Shown: positions 12,234 to 19,947, counted from the stretch's first letter. The stretch is DNA of 20,106 nt from CAZVJU01 sp964627195 (GCA_964627195.1 CAZVJU010000020.1:1-20106); one strand, 5' to 3'. Notes: a model not told the origin generated them from the sequence alone. Numbers and translations are program-made.

Positions 12234-13893
12234 GAGCAGTTGGTGTGGGTGAAACCGACGGCTGAACTTTATACCAATAATTAAATATTTCGCGGGCAAT
12301 CGGCCCTGCAACTCGTGAACCCTCTCCGCCCCTTTCGACTAAAACTGTTGCAACTATTTCAGGGTCCGCATACGGAGCGAAAGCCGTAAACCAGGCATGG
12401 GTGTCATTGCTCCCATCTCCCACCTCGGCAGTTCCGGTCTTACAGGAAACATCTTTCCCGGATCTTTCTTTAAAATCAAAAAAAGTATAGCCGGTTCCTC
12501 CCGCACTACAGGCTCCCAGCATCCCATTTTTGATAAGCTCAATACTTTCTTCCTTAATACCTAAACTCTTACATTTACTCTCACTCTCCGCAATGTGTGG
12601 ACTACAATAGTCACCATTATTGGCAATCGCCGATATCACCTGATTTAAGGCTATAGGGGTTAGAGCTAAATCACCCTGCCCAATTGCCAAGTGATATGTA
12701 TTCCCCAAAAACCACCGTTCACCTTTCACTTGCATTTTCCAAATGGGATTTGGAACCAGCCCGGTAGCTTCCCCGGGGAGATCTATTCCTGTAAGCTCAT
12801 CCAGCCCGAATTTGTGAGCCCAGGTGTCGATACGCTCAACCCCGACAAGCTCCCCTAGTTTATAAAAAAAGGTATCGGTAGACCTGGCAATCGCACGCTC
12901 CAATCCAATTTTTCCTTCACGCCCCCCGTATTGAGTGAAATACCAATTATTAAAAGTGAAGTTACCGTAAACACTGGTGAGAGCTATAAAACCCTGATCA
13001 TCGTAGATGTAACTTTTGTCTATTTTTCCTTCTTCAAGCGCGGCTATCGCAACGACAGGTTTAAAGACAGAACCCGGGTGATATGTACCTGAAATGGCTC
13101 TATTGAAAAGCACTAAATCGCGATCAGAAAGAACTTGAGCAATTTCGGCAGAATACTTTTTGTTGCCAAAAATGTTGGGATCATATGTCGGCGATGAAGT
13201 TAAAGCTAAAATCTCTCCCCTTGCATCACTTACAATAATAGCTCCTTTCTTACCATCTAATAGCTCCACTATCCTTTTCTGCAGGGTGAAGTCAATAGAG
13301 GTTGTCAGATCGCTACCCGGAATGGGATTTTTTCTTCCCAAAGTTCTTACCTTTCTTCCGAGTGCGTCCACTTCTATCAGTTCTTCACCATCACTTCCCC
13401 TCAAAATACAGTCGTAAACTTGCTCGAGTCCGCCTCTCCCCATAAGAGAACCTAATTCCCGAGGCCCTTTAGAAAGACACTCAGCCTCCACTTTCCCAAG
13501 CTCTTCTTTAGATACCTCACCCAAGTAACCGGTAATATAGGCGAATTCGGGACCCTGGGGATAGGTGCGTACCCATTCTGTAATTAACCCTTCATCGGAA
13601 TTCCCTTCTGATTCATGCTTCTCAAAACCGGAATTAGAATTAAAAACAATACTTTTCATAACCATCTTATTTTCCGCAATAATTTCTCCCCCTCTTGCGT
13701 AAATCTTGCCGCGCGGCGCAACAATTGGCACACGCCGAATCCTATTTTCCTCGGCAAGCACCTTAAAATATTTTCCTCTAATAATTTGCAGATCAGCCAG
13801 ACGGCCAAAAAGTACCAAAAAGCCAAGAATCAAAATGCCACGAAGAAACCAAATAAGCCAACTTTGGGTTTTACTTGACAATAAAGTTTCCAT
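12220..13893 (-). CDS. mrdA: Penicillin-binding protein 2 (class B transpeptidase)
   Basis: Cross-links peptidoglycan during side-wall elongation, normally with RodA. 557 residues: one N-terminal membrane span (about 13-35), a dimerisation part with RIRRVPIVAPRGKIYARGG (51-69), and a transpeptidase domain with the nucleophile in PGSVFKP (SxxK, Ser275 and Lys278), the second motif in ARSTDTFFYKLG (Ser338-Thr-Asp340) and CKTGTAEVG (KTG at 485-487). The SxD form of the second motif is usual for PBP2 (SCDTYFY in E. coli). It starts 6 nt after the mreB stop and overlaps dprA by 14 nt, so the three form one transcript. No RodA, MreC or MreD gene is in the window. The symbol assumes the PBP2 rather than PBP3 role, supported by mreB next door. 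Confidence 0.9.
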   Translation of the reverse strand: METLLSSKTQSWLIWFLRGILILGFLVLFGRLADLQIIRGKYFKVLAEENRIRRVPIVAPRGKIYARGGEIIAENKMVMKSIVFNSNSGFEKHESEGNSDEGLITEWVRTYPQGPEFAYITGYLGEVSKEELGKVEAECLSKGPRELGSLMGRGGLEQVYDCILRGSDGEELIEVDALGRKVRTLGRKNPIPGSDLTTSIDFTLQKRIVELLDGKKGAIIVSDARGEILALTSSPTYDPNIFGNKKYSAEIAQVLSDRDLVLFNRAISGTYHPGSVFKPVVAIAALEEGKIDKSYIYDDQGFIALTSVYGNFTFNNWYFTQYGGREGKIGLERAIARSTDTFFYKLGELVGVERIDTWAHKFGLDELTGIDLPGEATGLVPNPIWKMQVKGERWFLGNTYHLAIGQGDLALTPIALNQVISAIANNGDYCSPHIAESESKCKSLGIKEESIELIKNGMLGACSAGGTGYTFFDFKERSGKDVSCKTGTAEVGDGSNDTHAWFTAFAPYADPEIVATVLVERGGEGSRVAGPIAREIFNYWYKVQPSVSPTPTAHDRQ

Positions 13894-13899
13894 ACTTTT

Positions 13900-14991
13900 T
13901 TAGAATTTGATTTGTTTTATTCTAGTTAGGAGACTCATGTCCTCCAATACTGCCCCACAGCCTCTCACAACACAACTTAATGGATCATCTGCTACATATA
14001 CAGGCATTTTTGTTGCTTCCGCTATAACCTTATCAATTCCACTAAGCAGTGCTCCTCCGCCTGCCATGACAATTCCTTTTCCCATAATATCGGCCAAAAG
14101 TTCAGGTGGTGTTTCTTCCAACGTATCTACAATGTTTCCTACTATCTCCTGAACTGTAGGAGCAAGAGCTTCACGAACCTCGCTTCCTGTTAGTTTGATT
14201 GACTTGGGAAGTCCGGTTTCCAAATCTCGGCCCCGGACAACAAAAAACTTTTCTTCCTTTTGAGGTAAACAATTCCCAATGGCAATTTTTACTTCTTCGG
14301 CTGTTGCCTCGCCCAACAAAAGAGAGTATTTAAGCCGAACATAGGATATGATTGCTTCAGTCATTTCATCTCCTGCAATTCTAATTGAGCGACCAACCAC
14401 CACTCCTCCCATAGAGATAACCGCCATTTCCGAAGTGCCACCTCCAATATCAACAATAAATACTCCTTCAGGCGACTCAATGGGCAAGTTTGCCCCAATT
14501 GCCGCAGCCATAGGCTCTTCAATCAGGTGTGCCTCACGACTGCCCGAAATAACTGCCGCATCTGCTACAGCCCTTCTTTCTACTTCTGTTACACCTGAGG
14601 GGATTCCGATAACAACTCTGGGCCTTGGAATTTTGGGAATAACGCCACCGGATTCATGAACACGTTTGATATAGTAAGAAAGCATTGCCGCGGTTGCGTC
14701 AAAATCAGCAATCACACCGTCCCTTAGCGGCCGAACTGTTTCTATCATAGCCGGTGCCCGACCCAGCATCCGTTTTGCAGAAGCGCCAATTGCCAAAATC
14801 TCTTTTGTTTTTTTGTGTCGGGCAACGTGTGATGGCTCTCGGATAACAATTCCTTTGCCTTTAACCCAGACAAGCGTATTGGCGGTACCCAAATCAATCC
14901 CCACATCATGCGAGAAAAGACCTAAAATTCTATTGATGTGAAATGAGGGTAAAACCTTACCTAAATTGGAGATTTTTACTTTGATTTTCAT
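13900..14991 (-). CDS. mreB: Rod-shape actin homologue MreB
   Basis: Bacterial actin that forms membrane-bound filaments and guides wall synthesis. 363 residues, slightly longer than usual because of a basic, hydrophobic N-terminal stretch (1-28), which could be a membrane anchor helix. ATP-site blocks: DVGIDLGTANTLVW (29-42), GIPSGVTEVERRAV (129-142), FIVDIGGGTSEMAV (178-191), AGDEM (206-210) and IVMAGGGALLSGI near 308-320. The ATG at 14991 is the only Met before the first block and lies 9 nt from TATACT (15006-15001). It is followed at 6 nt by the PBP2 gene rather than by mreC and mreD, the usual neighbours. Confidence 0.96.
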   Translation of the reverse strand: MKIKVKISNLGKVLPSFHINRILGLFSHDVGIDLGTANTLVWVKGKGIVIREPSHVARHKKTKEILAIGASAKRMLGRAPAMIETVRPLRDGVIADFDATAAMLSYYIKRVHESGGVIPKIPRPRVVIGIPSGVTEVERRAVADAAVISGSREAHLIEEPMAAAIGANLPIESPEGVFIVDIGGGTSEMAVISMGGVVVGRSIRIAGDEMTEAIISYVRLKYSLLLGEATAEEVKIAIGNCLPQKEEKFFVVRGRDLETGLPKSIKLTGSEVREALAPTVQEIVGNIVDTLEETPPELLADIMGKGIVMAGGGALLSGIDKVIAEATKMPVYVADDPLSCVVRGCGAVLEDMSLLTRIKQIKF

Positions 14992-15000
14992 TCACTTTGC

Positions 15001-15008
15001 AGTATAAC
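15001..15008. promoter_or_regulatory. Overlapping divergent -10 elements between mreB and the wzy-like gene
   Basis: AGTATAAC gives TATACT on the minus strand (15006-15001, 9 nt before mreB) and TATAAC on the plus strand (15003-15008). This is nearly the same block as AGTATAAT at 5216-5223, which also separates divergent genes. A plus-strand transcript would give the wzy-like gene a leader of about 80 nt if it starts at ATG 15097, or almost none if it starts at TTG 15016. Confidence 0.45.
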
Positions 15009-15096
15009 TTTTTAGTTGTTGGATGCAAATGGCAGGAATTGGTGGTGGGTAATATTGAAATCTTGCCACGGAGTTGGTGGCGTTGTACATTATGAT

Positions 15097-17334
15097 ATGG
15101 TAAAAAATCTTACAAAAATTTTAGAGTATCTTTTTTATCTGTTTTTCTTTTTAACTCCCCTGGCATTCCTACCAATGACTTCGGAACTTTTTGAGTTTAA
15201 CAAAATACTTCTTACTTATATCTTTACAGTTCTTATTTTTTCGCTCTGGATACTAAGAATGTTAACCGACAGAAAAGTAATTTTCCGTCGAACTATGTTA
15301 GATATCCCTTTAATTATCTTTTTAATTTCTCAGACTCTGTCAAGCCTAATTTCAGTCGATCCCAGAACGTCCCTCTTAGGCTATTATTCCCGCTTCAACG
15401 GAGGATTACTTTCCTATTACTCTTACGCAGTTCTCTACTGGGCATATGTCTCAAATATGGATTATAAAGGAACCATAAGAAGCCTTAAGGTACTCCTAGG
15501 AAGTGCCGGCATTGTAAGTATCTGGGGAATCCTTGAGCATTTCGGTCATTCGGTCAGTTGTTTTATTATCCCACCATTTCGAACATTTGACGTTTCATGT
15601 TGGATGCAAGATGTTCAAACACGGGTTTTCGCTTCCCTAGGACAACCAAATTGGCTGGCAGCATGGATCATTGCGCTAATTCCGCTAACGTGGGCTTTCG
15701 CACTAAATTCTAAATTCCCTCAAAAATCCCGGCCGGCCGGCTGGTGGACAAATTCCAAAAAATATTTTTTTTGGCTAGGTTTATCCGCTCTATTTTTCAT
15801 CACACTTCTTTTTACAAAATCCCGATCCGGTATCTTGGGTTTTACTATCTCTTTTTTCCTTTTTTGGCCATTACTTATGTTTTTTTACAGAAGAAGTCTC
15901 AAAACTATATTACCGAATTTTTTTCTTGTTACTTGTCCCTTGTTACTTGTTACTTTCCTTGTTGGTACTCCATGGACACCGAAATTAAAAGATATTATTA
16001 ATAAACCAACAACCAACAACTTACAACCAACAACTCCTTCAAGTCCTGCCCTTGAGGTTGGCGGAACAGAGTCGGGCAAGATTCGCCAAATTGTTTGGAA
16101 AGGCGCTATTGATATCTGGAAACATTATCCCATTTTAGGCAGCGGCGTCGAAACATTTGCTTTTTCCTATTACAATTTCCGGTCGGCCGAGCACAACTTG
16201 GTTTCTGAATGGGATTTTCTCTACAACAAAGCCCATAACGAGTACTTGAACTTCGCCGCCACCACCGGAAGCATAGGACTCTTGGCTTACTTATTTCTGA
16301 TAGGAGCTGGCATTCTCCAAATTGGAAAGGGGTTAAGAACCACGCATCATGAAGTAAAGGGGGGTAATCTTACTTCCGAGAATTTACTTCTTACCAACGG
16401 AGTTGGCCAAGCTTTGCTTACCCAGCCACTGCGGGGCCAAGCTTTGCTTACCCAGCCACTGCGGGGCCAAGCTTTGCTTATATCTTTCCTTGCTGGTTTT
16501 ACCAGCATTCTAGTTACCAACTTTTTCGGTTTCTCGGTAGTAGTCGTAGCACTTCAATTTTTCCTTTATCCGGCGTTTGCAAGTACACTTGCAGAGCAAG
16601 GTGCAAAGGATAAAGTGCAAAGTAATCAAATTATCAGATTAACAAATCAACAGATCTTTCTATCTCTGTTTGTTCTTTGCGCTATGCTCTTTGCGCTATC
16701 CCGCATAGCGGCATATTGGTACGCCGACTATCTTTATGCTCAAGGAAAACTTAACAACGATGCCAAAAATTATGTCGCTGGGCGGGAGTTTTTGAATAAA
16801 GCAATTAAACTTTCATCCAAGGAAGCCATTTTTTGGAATGAACTTTCAAAATCAACTTCTTTTATTGCTTTAATGGCCGCTACGCAAAAAGAGACTGAAT
16901 TGGCCCAGAAACTTGCCGGCTCCGCAGTCACAGAGTCAGGGATTGCTGTTTCACTCTCTCCTGCTAATGTAAATTTAAAAAGAGATCGGGCAAGTGTCCT
17001 TATTAATCTTTCATCGCTAAACGAGAATTACATTTTTCTGGGAAGAGACTCACTTTTGGAGGCGACAAAGTTGGCTCCAACCGAGGCAAAACTTATATAC
17101 AATCTGGCTCTGGCACAGCTTCGCACGGGCGACTATGGCAAAGCGATCGCAACTATGGAAACTGCGGTTAGCCTTAAACCTAACTATAGGAATGCACGCT
17201 ATACTCTTTCTCTTATGTATATAGATACAGGCGAAAAAGAAAAAGCAAAGACAGAATTGGAGTATATTCTTACACATATCGCTCCGGATGATTCCGACGC
17301 CAAAAAAGAACTCGAAGAATTGGGTTCACAATGA
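15097..17334 (+). CDS. O-antigen ligase/polymerase-like (Wzy_C) membrane protein with TPRs
   Basis: Polytopic protein with about a dozen membrane spans, a Wzy_C/O-antigen-ligase region (WKGAIDIWKHYPILGSGVE, then YNKAHNEYLNFAATTGSIG) and a C-terminal tetratricopeptide part (YNLALAQLRTGDYGKAIAT, then NARYTLSLMYIDTGEKEKA). Such enzymes join or polymerise lipid-linked glycans outside the membrane, or glycosylate proteins; the TPRs may bind a partner. ATG 15097 precedes the first hydrophobic segment; an upstream TTG at 15016 would add 27 unremarkable residues. From that ATG it has 745 residues. The gene is rich in repeats: two heptamer arrays (15925-15952, 16005-16032), a 30-bp tandem (16405-16480) coding GQALLTQPLR units, and a duplicated CTTTGCGCTAT word near 16675-16700, all in loops or spans without a conserved motif. 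Exact substrate unknown. Confidence 0.85.
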   Translation: MVKNLTKILEYLFYLFFFLTPLAFLPMTSELFEFNKILLTYIFTVLIFSLWILRMLTDRKVIFRRTMLDIPLIIFLISQTLSSLISVDPRTSLLGYYSRFNGGLLSYYSYAVLYWAYVSNMDYKGTIRSLKVLLGSAGIVSIWGILEHFGHSVSCFIIPPFRTFDVSCWMQDVQTRVFASLGQPNWLAAWIIALIPLTWAFALNSKFPQKSRPAGWWTNSKKYFFWLGLSALFFITLLFTKSRSGILGFTISFFLFWPLLMFFYRRSLKTILPNFFLVTCPLLLVTFLVGTPWTPKLKDIINKPTTNNLQPTTPSSPALEVGGTESGKIRQIVWKGAIDIWKHYPILGSGVETFAFSYYNFRSAEHNLVSEWDFLYNKAHNEYLNFAATTGSIGLLAYLFLIGAGILQIGKGLRTTHHEVKGGNLTSENLLLTNGVGQALLTQPLRGQALLTQPLRGQALLISFLAGFTSILVTNFFGFSVVVVALQFFLYPAFASTLAEQGAKDKVQSNQIIRLTNQQIFLSLFVLCAMLFALSRIAAYWYADYLYAQGKLNNDAKNYVAGREFLNKAIKLSSKEAIFWNELSKSTSFIALMAATQKETELAQKLAGSAVTESGIAVSLSPANVNLKRDRASVLINLSSLNENYIFLGRDSLLEATKLAPTEAKLIYNLALAQLRTGDYGKAIATMETAVSLKPNYRNARYTLSLMYIDTGEKEKAKTELEYILTHIAPDDSDAKKELEELGSQ
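15925..15952. repeat. CTTGTTA heptamer array (4 units) in the wzy-like gene
   Basis: Units CTTGTTA, CTTGTCC, CTTGTTA, CTTGTTA, encoding LVTCPLLLVT in a membrane span. A matching four-unit array lies in fmt at 18778-18805. Confidence 0.75.
16005..16032. repeat. ACCNACA heptamer array (4 units) in the wzy-like gene
   Basis: Units ACCAACA, ACCAACA, ACTTACA, ACCAACA, encoding PTTNNLQPTT in an outer loop before the Wzy_C motif. Matches the ACCTACA array in fmt at 18622-18649. Confidence 0.75.
16405..16480. repeat. 30-bp tandem repeat, 2.5 copies, in the wzy-like gene
   Basis: Identical units start at 16405 and 16435, with a partial unit at 16465-16480. Each encodes GQALLTQPLR. The first 16 bases, GGCCAAGCTTTGCTTA, recur in reverse orientation at 20025-20040. 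Perfect identity between units means a recent duplication. Confidence 0.9.
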
Positions 17335-17340
17335 TATAAT
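17332..17340 (+). promoter_or_regulatory. Extended -10 promoter of def-fmt
   Basis: TGATATAAT is a perfect extended -10 (TGn plus TATAAT). It begins at the wzy-like stop codon and ends 13 nt before the def ATG, so the leader would be about 6-7 nt and too short for a Shine-Dalgarno site. Confidence 0.55.
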
Positions 17341-17353
17341 CTAACCCATAATT

Positions 17354-17911
17354 ATGGTACGTGATATTTTAGATTCTAAAGATTCTCGTCTTAGGCTTCT
17401 TTCAAAACCGGTAAAAACTATCGATAAAAAGATCACTTCTCTTATTAACGATCTAAAAGATACACTCATCGTCCAAGAAGATCCGGAAGGCATCGGTCTG
17501 GCAGCTCCGCAAATAGGGAAAAATCTGCGGATATTTATAATGAAGCCGGGTAGTGAAATTACAACCATTATTAATCCGGAAATACTGAGTGTTGTTAAAA
17601 GAAGGATACTTTCTCGTAAACATCCACAAGGTAAGAAATATGCTTTGGACTCCGGCAAAAAAATAATGGAAGGTTGTTTGTCCCTTCCCCATTACTACGG
17701 TCCTATTACAAGGGCTGCAAAAATCACCATCAAATACCTGGACGAAAACGGCAAAAGTGTTATAAAAACCTTTGAAAAACTCGACTCCCAAATTATCCAG
17801 CATGAAATAGATCATTTAAACGGTGCGCTTTTCGTAGACCGTCTCATCGAGCAGAAAAAACCATTGTATGAATATGTGGACGGAGAATGGGAAAAAGTTG
17901 AGCTATTATGA
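17354..17911 (+). CDS. def: Peptide deformylase
   Basis: Metalloenzyme that removes the formyl group from the first Met of new proteins. 185 residues with all three motifs: GIGLAAPQ (46-53), EGCLSLP (106-112, metal ligand Cys108) and QHEIDHLNG (149-157, ligands His150 and His154, catalytic Glu151). Between INPEI and the Cys motif there is a basic stretch of about 20 residues (around 81-104, RRILSRKHPQGKKY) longer than in E. coli Def, in the region that faces the substrate cleft or ribosome. It shares ATGA with fmt, a classic def-fmt pair. Confidence 0.96.
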   Translation: MVRDILDSKDSRLRLLSKPVKTIDKKITSLINDLKDTLIVQEDPEGIGLAAPQIGKNLRIFIMKPGSEITTIINPEILSVVKRRILSRKHPQGKKYALDSGKKIMEGCLSLPHYYGPITRAAKITIKYLDENGKSVIKTFEKLDSQIIQHEIDHLNGALFVDRLIEQKKPLYEYVDGEWEKVELL

Positions 17912-18888
17912 AAATTGTTTTTTTTGGCACACCAGACTATGTAGTCCCAATTTTAGAAAAACTGCATAAAGCATTTAAATCCCGCTTCGGAGAAACTCCC
18001 ATTGCAGCAGTTGTAACTCAGAAACCACAACCTGTCGGAAGAAAGAAAATCCTCGACTATTCGCCTGTAGACACATGGGCTCACAAAAAGAATGTCCCGA
18101 TTTTTTTCGATCCTAAAGACATTTTACAAACCACCATTCTTGCAGATCTGGGAATTCTTGCATCTTATGGATCTCTAATCCCCGATAAAGTTATTAGCGC
18201 CTTTCCTCACGGCATCCTAAATATCCACCCGTCTCTTCTTCCCAGATGGCGGGGTGCTTCGCCTGTTCAAGCAACAATTCTAACTGAAGAACTGGCCGGA
18301 TCAACAATTATGAAAATAGATGACAAATTAGATCACGGCCCAATAGTTTCACAATTTAAAGATGAAATCTTGCCTGAGGATACAACCCAAAGTTTAAGAC
18401 AGCGCTTATTTGACAGATCGGCAGATGTGCTAATTAACCTCCTGCCTGCCTACATAGAGGGAAAGGTTAAATTAAGGGAACAAGAACATAGAGAAGCAAC
18501 TTTCACCCACGAAATAAAAAAAGAAGACGCGTTCATCCCTCCGAAATTTCTAAATGCCGCCTTGCAAGGCCAGGCCTTTAAAGGTAGGTGGACAATCCCC
18601 TTTATTAAGGTAAACGACCAAACCTACAACGTACAACCTACAACCTACAACCTCTTTAATTTTATCCGTGCCATGCACCCCTGGCCAATAGCATGGACAT
18701 ACGTCTCGTTAGAACAGGCTACAAAGGATAATTCACTGAGAAGATTAAAAATTCTCAAAGCACATATTCAAAAGGATCTTGTTACTTCTAACTTGTTACT
18801 TGTACCTGACCTTGTCCAACTCGAAGGCAAATCCCCCGTTTCTTGGGAGCAATTTAGACAAGGTTACCCCGAAGCAAAATTTAGTTAA
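17908..18888 (+). CDS. fmt: Methionyl-tRNA formyltransferase
   Basis: Formylates initiator Met-tRNA with 10-formyl-THF, the product of FolD. 326 residues. Seen: VFFGTPDYVVPIL (4-16), the catalytic block NIHPSLLPRWRG (105-116, Asn105 and His107) and KLDHGPIVSQ (140-149, Asp142). In the C-terminal domain, the stretch between KKEDAFI (204-210) and FIRAMHPWP (252-260) is about 30 residues longer than in ordinary Fmt. This extra part is made of the 25-bp palindrome (residues 218-226, ALQGQAFKG) and a heptamer array (239-248, TYNVQPTTYN). A second heptamer array encodes LVTSNLLLVP (291-300). The catalytic domain looks intact. Overlaps def by 4 nt; ends 2 nt from the converging rpmB. Confidence 0.96.
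   Translation: MKIVFFGTPDYVVPILEKLHKAFKSRFGETPIAAVVTQKPQPVGRKKILDYSPVDTWAHKKNVPIFFDPKDILQTTILADLGILASYGSLIPDKVISAFPHGILNIHPSLLPRWRGASPVQATILTEELAGSTIMKIDDKLDHGPIVSQFKDEILPEDTTQSLRQRLFDRSADVLINLLPAYIEGKVKLREQEHREATFTHEIKKEDAFIPPKFLNAALQGQAFKGRWTIPFIKVNDQTYNVQPTTYNLFNFIRAMHPWPIAWTYVSLEQATKDNSLRRLKILKAHIQKDLVTSNLLLVPDLVQLEGKSPVSWEQFRQGYPEAKFS
18560..18584. repeat. Palindromic repeat inside fmt (AAGGCCAGGCCTT family)
   Basis: CCTTGCAAGGCC-A-GGCCTTTAAAGG: near-symmetric arms around A18572, identical in its core to the palindrome in folD and to the spacer copy at 8188. In frame, it encodes ALQGQAFKG. Confidence 0.85.
18622..18649. repeat. ACCTACA heptamer array (4 units) in fmt
   Basis: Units ACCTACA, ACGTACA, ACCTACA, ACCTACA, encoding TYNVQPTTYN. 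Related to the array at 16005-16032 and read in a similar frame (QPTT in both). Confidence 0.75.
18778..18805. repeat. CTTGTTA heptamer array (4 units) in fmt
   Basis: Units CTTGTTA, CTTCTAA, CTTGTTA, CTTGTAC, encoding LVTSNLLLVP. Related to the array at 15925-15952. Confidence 0.7.
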
Positions 18889-18890
18889 CT

Positions 18891-19142
18891 TCAGGCTACT
18901 GCAATATTTTTGTAATCCCTGATGGAGCCGAATTTTTTGATTCTTTTGAGGCACTTCGTACAAATTCGCATTTTCTGCACCTCACTATTGATTTTCAAAG
19001 TTACTCTCTGAAGGTTGGGTTTGAAAAGTCTTGCCGTAGCCTGAGCTCTTTTTCTCCACCTTTTACCCGCAACACCCCTGTGGTGCTTTTGACTTCTCCC
19101 AACATTTGTTTTTTTACCGCAAATTTGACAGATATATGCCAT
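18891..19142 (-). CDS. rpmB: Ribosomal protein bL28
   Basis: Large-subunit ribosomal protein, 83 residues from ATG 19142 (MAYICQICGKK). An in-frame TTG at 19148 would add two residues but the family begins MA. The zinc-binding form is seen: Cys5 and Cys8 in CQIC, Cys61 and Cys64 in CTKC. The basic middle (RWRKRAQATARLFKPNLQRV) and IRVC-like MRICTKCLK match bL28; the tail is about 15 residues longer than in E. coli. It ends 2 nt from fmt on the opposite strand. No clear promoter is seen; the upstream 165 bp hold a long inverted-repeat element. Confidence 0.95.
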   Translation of the reverse strand: MAYICQICGKKTNVGRSQKHHRGVAGKRWRKRAQATARLFKPNLQRVTLKINSEVQKMRICTKCLKRIKKFGSIRDYKNIAVA

Positions 19143-19150
19143 TTTCAACT

Positions 19151-19235
19151 CGACACAAATAACGCGAATAAATGCACGAATGTCACGAATAACTAACCAT
19201 TTGTGTAATTCGTGTGAATTCGTATATTGGTGTCG
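19151..19235. repeat. 85-bp imperfect inverted-repeat element
   Basis: Ends CGACAC (19151-19156) and GTGTCG (19230-19235) are complementary. Inside, CACGAATGTCACGAAT (19175-19190) faces ATTCGTGTGAATTCG (19209-19222) in opposite orientation. It fills most of the rpmB-M50 spacer and has no coding potential. It resembles a small hairpin-forming dispersed element; other copies would have to lie outside this window. Confidence 0.6.
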
Positions 19236-19269
19236 CCATAATCAGCTTTACCTAACAAACAGTGTCTAT

Positions 19270-19292
19270 TATACTAATAAGGCGTTAGTATA
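19270..19292. promoter_or_regulatory. 8-bp dyad upstream of the M50 protease gene
   Basis: TATACTAA (19270-19277) and TTAGTATA (19285-19292), perfect complements with a 7-nt loop, 16 nt before the ATG. AAAGGA (19295-19300), 8 nt from the ATG, is one of the few plausible Shine-Dalgarno sites in the window. The dyad could be an operator or an RNA hairpin just upstream of the ribosome site. Confidence 0.45.
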
Positions 19293-19308
19293 GCAAAGGA
19301 TAATTATT

Positions 19309-19947
19309 ATGTCTTTAATCGCCTGGATACTCGCTTTTATCATAGCTATAACGATTCACGAAGCCTCACACGCTTTTATGTCGGATCGGCTGGGAGATCC
19401 GACCGCACGCTTGATGGGGAGACTCTCTTTAAATCCACTGGTTCACTATGATCCTATAGGAACTACTTTACTACTTGGTCTAGTCTTTTTACGAGCACTC
19501 GGATTTCCGGTAATACCCTTCGGTTGGGCAAAACCGGTTGTCTTTGATCCTTATAACCTGAAAAATCCGAGGCGTGATTCCGCCATCATTTCTCTGGCCG
19601 GACCAATCTCCAACTTACTCCTAGCAATCCTCCTTTCTTTGGTTTTGAGATTTATAATTTCGGGATTTTTGGTGGATCTAGTCTACCCCATCATTACTTT
19701 AAATGTTGTCTTGGCAATTTTTAATTTGATTCCAATCCATCCCCTTGACGGGGGCAAAATATTTGTTGGCATCTTGCCGGAAAAGGACGCCTATGAAGCC
19801 GATCTTTTCTTAAAACGCTATGGCATGTTTATCCTCTTTTTCCTTATCTTCCCAACAGTAAGAGGAACCTCTCCTCTTTTTCTGGTAATTTCACCCATAA
19901 TCAACTTCATATTAGGCATACTTCTACCCGGAAGCTCTCTCATTTGA
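19309..19947 (+). CDS. M50-family (site-2-type) membrane metalloprotease
   Basis: A 212-residue intramembrane zinc protease. ITIHEASHAF holds the HExxH site (His17, Glu18, His21) in the first membrane span; NLIPIHPLDGGK (139-150) carries the third ligand, Asp147. At least four hydrophobic segments are seen, with a SLAGPISNLLLA block (95-106) typical of the group. It lacks a PDZ domain and is shorter than RseP, matching the short SpoIVFB/YwhC-like rhomboid-independent S2P class (peptidase_M50 in CPR and Firmicutes). Such proteases release membrane-bound regulators or clear signal peptides. Substrate unknown. A Shine-Dalgarno-like AAAGGA precedes the ATG. Confidence 0.93.
   Translation: MSLIAWILAFIIAITIHEASHAFMSDRLGDPTARLMGRLSLNPLVHYDPIGTTLLLGLVFLRALGFPVIPFGWAKPVVFDPYNLKNPRRDSAIISLAGPISNLLLAILLSLVLRFIISGFLVDLVYPIITLNVVLAIFNLIPIHPLDGGKIFVGILPEKDAYEADLFLKRYGMFILFFLIFPTVRGTSPLFLVISPIINFILGILLPGSSLI

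Noticed and set aside
12234..12311. Longer dprA start at 12311
   Set aside because: The extra 26 residues overlap the PBP2 C-terminal codons in another frame and match nothing in DprA.
14348..14659. Plus-strand frame opposite mreB
   Set aside because: Ile/Ser/Pro-rich antisense product of a highly conserved gene; no independent signal.
16405..16480. Tandem repeat as a CRISPR array
   Set aside because: Units are contiguous with no unique spacers, they are in frame in a membrane-protein gene, and no cas gene is present.
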